This document shows positions 7,054-9,234 of a stretch of 9,234 bases of DNA, piece after piece. The DNA is from Bacteroidales bacterium. Lineage in GTDB: Bacteria > Bacteroidota > Bacteroidia > Bacteroidales > UBA7960. Location: contig SLRE01000301.1 in assembly GCA_007131125.1 (NCBI GenBank), positions 1-9,234 on the forward strand. Direction: 5' to 3'. Each line of letters starts with the position of its first letter. The first letter of the stretch is position 1. Under the pieces are notes generated by a model. It was given only the letters and a program-made list of their open reading frames with translations, had not been told where the DNA came from and searched no databases. Made by a program: the position numbers and the translations under genes.

Positions 7054-7113
7054 TCGTTTGCGGTTCAATGAATTCAGGCAATCCTTCTGGCAATCAGCTG
7101 AAAGCCTGCGGTT

Positions 7114-8136
7114 TTATTCATTCAGGTCAAAATCGTCAACAGAGCGGTACCAGATATTAATTTTGGTGTCCAGGGGTGTTCTGGCATCTTCCTCAAATTC
7201 AGGCTCCTGCTTGTAAACCCTTGCGTTTTGTTCTGAAACACCTCCTTCAAAAACTTCCTCTCCGATTTCCAGTGAAAGTTCTTCCAGGGTTTCTTTTACT
7301 TCTTCCATTGTTTTGCCATAAAGCATGGGAACAGGCACGGTAAGCAATTCTTTTTTGTATTCTTCGAAATCAAACTCCTGCGAAGAACGATAGTGAAGGT
7401 CTACAGTGCTTCCCGCCTGCAAAAAATGGGTTTTGGTCAGAGGATCCGGGATTTGCTGGTACACTTTCAGGTAATCATCTTCTTCGTCAATATAAACCTC
7501 ATTGCCCACATTCAGGGAAGAAGCGTTGAGCATTTGAATGGCTTCCCTCCTGGACATGCCGATGACCATGGGAACCTCCACAACATTTTCTCCTAAACCT
7601 TCTCCGAGTACCAGGTCTATTTCGGTCCCTTTTTCTACGGTGGTGCCGGGTTCTATTACTCCCTGTGCGAATTTTTGCTCCAAAACGGCGTTTCGGGCAA
7701 TATCAGGGCGATACTCCAGCTTTCCAATGCTAAGGCCGTGGGCTTCAAGCATCGACATGGCCTGTCTTAAAGAAAGGTCTCTCAGGTCGGGCATTTCCAC
7801 CATTTCAGGCAATATGGCTACGGTTGTCAGGTAAATGGTCCGGTTTCTTTTTACCTGTGCCCCGGGGGCAGGGTCCTGTCCGGCAACACTGCCTTTTTCC
7901 CTCGAATCGTCAAATATGGAATCGTTTACAACATATCGAAGATTCATCCGGTCGAGCAAGGGGTTAAGATCCTCCTCGTGCATCCCTTCCAGATCGGGCA
8001 CACTGATGGTGCGGTTGTGTAATGTATAAACATCCAGCAATTTAAGTACAAGCCACATCATTACTATGGCGGCTGCACCGGCCAATAGCAAATGACGCAA
8101 AAACAATTTACTGGTAATAAACTCCCTGAACTTCAT
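7114..8136 (-). CDS. PASTA-domain membrane protein without kinase
   Basis: This 340-residue protein has a short basic cytoplasmic start (MKFREFITSK), one membrane helix (about residues 15-34), and an envelope-exposed region built of PASTA repeats. Repeat 1 spans about 44-106 (ISVPDLEGM to IYLTTV), repeat 2 112-178 (VEMPDLRDLSLRQA to IDLVLGEG), repeat 3 185-250 (VVEVPMVIGMSRREA to VDLHYR) and repeat 4, more divergent, 266-331 (TVPVPMLYGKTMEEV to INIWYRS). The acidic tail is DDFDLNE. PASTA domains in Firmicutes and Actinobacteria kinases and in penicillin-binding proteins sense or bind peptidoglycan fragments. Here there is no kinase or transpeptidase domain, as is usual for Bacteroidota PASTA proteins, so a structural or adaptor role at the cell wall is inferred. 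It is the first gene of the leftward set and is divergent from ddl, which fits a cell-wall link. The start is ATG at 8136. Confidence 0.92.
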   Translation of the reverse strand: MKFREFITSKLFLRHLLLAGAAAIVMMWLVLKLLDVYTLHNRTISVPDLEGMHEEDLNPLLDRMNLRYVVNDSIFDDSREKGSVAGQDPAPGAQVKRNRTIYLTTVAILPEMVEMPDLRDLSLRQAMSMLEAHGLSIGKLEYRPDIARNAVLEQKFAQGVIEPGTTVEKGTEIDLVLGEGLGENVVEVPMVIGMSRREAIQMLNASSLNVGNEVYIDEEDDYLKVYQQIPDPLTKTHFLQAGSTVDLHYRSSQEFDFEEYKKELLTVPVPMLYGKTMEEVKETLEELSLEIGEEVFEGGVSEQNARVYKQEPEFEEDARTPLDTKINIWYRSVDDFDLNE

Positions 8137-8163
8137 CTGTTTACAGTTGGATTAATTCGGTCA

Positions 8164-8194
8164 GATGCCTGTCCCGCCCATGCGGGAAAGCATC
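8164..8194 (-). repeat. Nested hairpin in PASTA gene leader
   Basis: The outer arms GATGC (8164-8168) and GCATC (8190-8194) enclose an inner perfect stem CCCGC/GCGGG (8173-8177, 8182-8186) with a four-base loop. It is GC-rich in an AT-rich setting. On the minus strand there is no T-tract after it, so it is not a standard terminator. If the adjacent -7 element is used, the inner stem would form at the very 5' end of the PASTA mRNA and could protect it. It could also be a dispersed REP-like palindrome, since similar CCCGCC palindromes are frequent between genes in this phylum (from memory, not checked). Confidence 0.55.
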
Positions 8195-8201
8195 AAAATT
8201 A
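8194..8201 (-). promoter_or_regulatory. Candidate -7 element for the PASTA operon
   Basis: The plus-strand CAAAATTA reads TAATTTTG on the minus strand, an exact TAnnTTTG match, 58 bases upstream of the PASTA start codon. Transcription would begin near 8187, at the edge of the hairpin. No TTTG -33 element is found at the proper distance, which lowers confidence. Confidence 0.45.
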
Positions 8202-8429
8202 TCTTTTCTTTTTCGGATAATGTATTGCGCTTCAAACAATTATCTTCGTGTTTGTATTATCAGTCATGGATGTGTTCACTTCCTGATTTTTTATTGGAGG
8301 TCAAAATTAATAATTAATCGCGGTTTATGGCTTTATTAACTATGACAATCGCATTTAACCCTGCCTCTTACCACACTAAACGTATTATTCCCGGTTTTAT
8401 GCTTTAAGGGATTATTTTTTTGCGCACTG

Positions 8430-8460
8430 TTTTCCCGCCTGTCATTTTTTCTTAAGTTTG
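8430..8460 (+). promoter_or_regulatory. Candidate ddl promoter
   Basis: TAAGTTTG (8453-8460) is an exact match to the Bacteroidota -7 consensus TAnnTTTG. A TTTT (8430-8433), three of four matches to the TTTG -33 element, lies 19 bases upstream, the normal spacing. Initiation near 8465 would leave a leader of about 30 bases before the ddl start. Confidence 0.6.
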
Positions 8461-8494
8461 CTTTTGATTATAAATCCTTTATTCCACAGTTTTT

Positions 8495-9234
8495 ATGGAA
8501 AAAAAGAACATCGCTTTGGTGGCAGGTGGCGATTCGGGAGAATACGTCATTTCCATGGAAAGTGCAAAAATGATCAAAAAAAACATTGACCCTAACCTGT
8601 ACAATGTTTATACCATACTTATTAATAAGCAAAAATGGGTACATCTTGATGAGCAGGAAAATGAAATCCTGGTCGACAAAAATGACTTTTCCATTACCAT
8701 AGACGGATCCCGGGTTTTGTTTGACTGCGTGTTTATAACCATTCATGGCACCCCGGGAGAGGATGGCAAGCTACAGGGGTATTTTGATCTTCTGGACATC
8801 CCTTATACCACTGCCGGACTATTGGCATCCGCACTTACTTTTAACAAGCATTTTTGCAACATGGTGGCTGCACAGTTGGGGATGCCGGTGGCAAGATCCT
8901 TAAAACTTACCCGGAATTCGGTTTTTGATGAAGGCTCAATTTTAAAAAGCGTCACCCTCCCGCTTTTTGTGAAGCCCAACAAAGGAGGCTCAAGCCTTGG
9001 CACCACTTTCGTAAAAACACAGGATGCCCTTTTGCCTTCTGTAAAACAGGCCTTTGAGCATGATAACGAAGTGCTTCTGGAAGAATACCTCGACGGGGTG
9101 GAACTAACCTGCGGAGCGCTGAAGCATAAGGGCAAAATAAAAGTTTTGCCGGTAACGGAGATCATCAGCAAAACCGAAGCCCGTTTTTTCGACTTTAAGG
9201 CCAAATATACCAAAGGAGCGGCCGATGAGATCAC
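8495..9234 (+). CDS. ddl: D-alanine--D-alanine ligase, 3'-truncated
   Basis: This cytosolic ATP-grasp enzyme joins two D-alanines to give the dipeptide that ends the peptidoglycan stem peptide. The frame is open from ATG 8495 to the right edge, giving 246 residues of a usual length near 310-340. The N-terminal VAGGDSGEYVISMESA holds Glu16, equivalent to the conserved GGxSxE glutamate. ITIHGTPGEDGKLQGYFDLLDIPYTTAG (81-108) is the family's central motif. FVKPNKGGSSLGT (158-170) is the ATP-grasp lysine and serine-loop segment. EEYLDGVELTCG (196-207) follows, then FFDFKAKY (231-238). Tyr238 sits at the position of E. coli DdlB Tyr216, where Phe is associated with D-Ala-D-lactate ligases, so the normal D-Ala-D-Ala product is expected. 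The metal-binding C-terminal part lies beyond the window. It is divergent from the PASTA gene and has no Shine-Dalgarno site. Confidence 0.95.
   Translation, partial: MEKKNIALVAGGDSGEYVISMESAKMIKKNIDPNLYNVYTILINKQKWVHLDEQENEILVDKNDFSITIDGSRVLFDCVFITIHGTPGEDGKLQGYFDLLDIPYTTAGLLASALTFNKHFCNMVAAQLGMPVARSLKLTRNSVFDEGSILKSVTLPLFVKPNKGGSSLGTTFVKTQDALLPSVKQAFEHDNEVLLEEYLDGVELTCGALKHKGKIKVLPVTEIISKTEARFFDFKAKYTKGAADEI

Larger units (their letters stand above)
8137..8494. other. Divergent intergenic region between PASTA and ddl genes
   Basis: This 358-base AT-rich region holds no supportable gene on either strand. It carries a nested hairpin and a -7 element on the PASTA side and a -35/-7-like pair on the ddl side, each listed separately. 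A further CAAAATTA (8302-8309), which reads TAATTTTG on the minus strand, could be a second distal PASTA promoter. The middle (about 8210-8400) shows nothing else I can interpret. Confidence 0.6.

Noticed and set aside
8803..9234. Minus-strand open frame at the right edge
   Set aside because: It is opposite ddl, whose plus-strand frame contains all the family motifs; the minus-strand product is serine-rich and unrecognisable.
1..9234. Possible undescribed defence, mobile or biosynthetic system
   Set aside because: All the large genes except the T9SS protein fall in well-known housekeeping or transport families. There are no integrases, transposases, toxin-antitoxin pairs, repeat arrays or compositional breaks that would mark such a system.

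Overview
The window reads as chromosomal DNA of a Bacteroidota bacterium, probably an environmental member of the Bacteroidales/Marinilabiliales type (the order is inference). The phylum call rests on four things. There is a protein with a type IX secretion (T9SS) C-terminal sorting domain. There is a TonB-dependent receptor with the N-terminal carboxypeptidase-like domain typical of the phylum. There are TAnnTTTG-type -7 promoter elements with little use of Shine-Dalgarno sites. There is also a PASTA-domain membrane protein without a kinase domain.

Layout, left to right. Positions 1-765 (+) hold the 3' part of a family 2 glycosyltransferase. It converges on aroQ (807-1226, -), the type II 3-dehydroquinate dehydratase of the shikimate pathway. 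A 281-base divergent intergenic region follows. It carries a short palindrome at the aroQ start, a -7 promoter element and a complete TPP (thiamin pyrophosphate) riboswitch. The riboswitch precedes a large TonB-dependent outer-membrane receptor (1508-3940, +), which is therefore predicted to import thiamin or a related compound under TPP control. A UUCG-capped terminator closes this single-gene unit and overlaps the stop codon of the convergent gene.

Positions 3985-8136 are a leftward three-gene set transcribed in the order PASTA membrane protein, T9SS-exported protein of unknown function, RluA-family pseudouridine synthase. A 358-base intergenic region at 8137-8494 separates it from the divergent ddl gene (8495 to the right edge, truncated), which makes the D-Ala-D-Ala dipeptide of peptidoglycan. 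Both sides of this region have plausible -7 elements, and the PASTA side has a nested hairpin. ddl and the PASTA protein fit a cell-wall theme, the synthase acts on ribosomal RNA, and the T9SS protein is the least understood member.

I found no mobile element, CRISPR array, tRNA or rRNA, and no convincing new multi-gene system. The best leads are the riboswitch with its candidate expression platform, the symmetrical promoter-like arms just upstream of it, and the conserved-looking but uncharacterised T9SS protein inside a housekeeping cluster.
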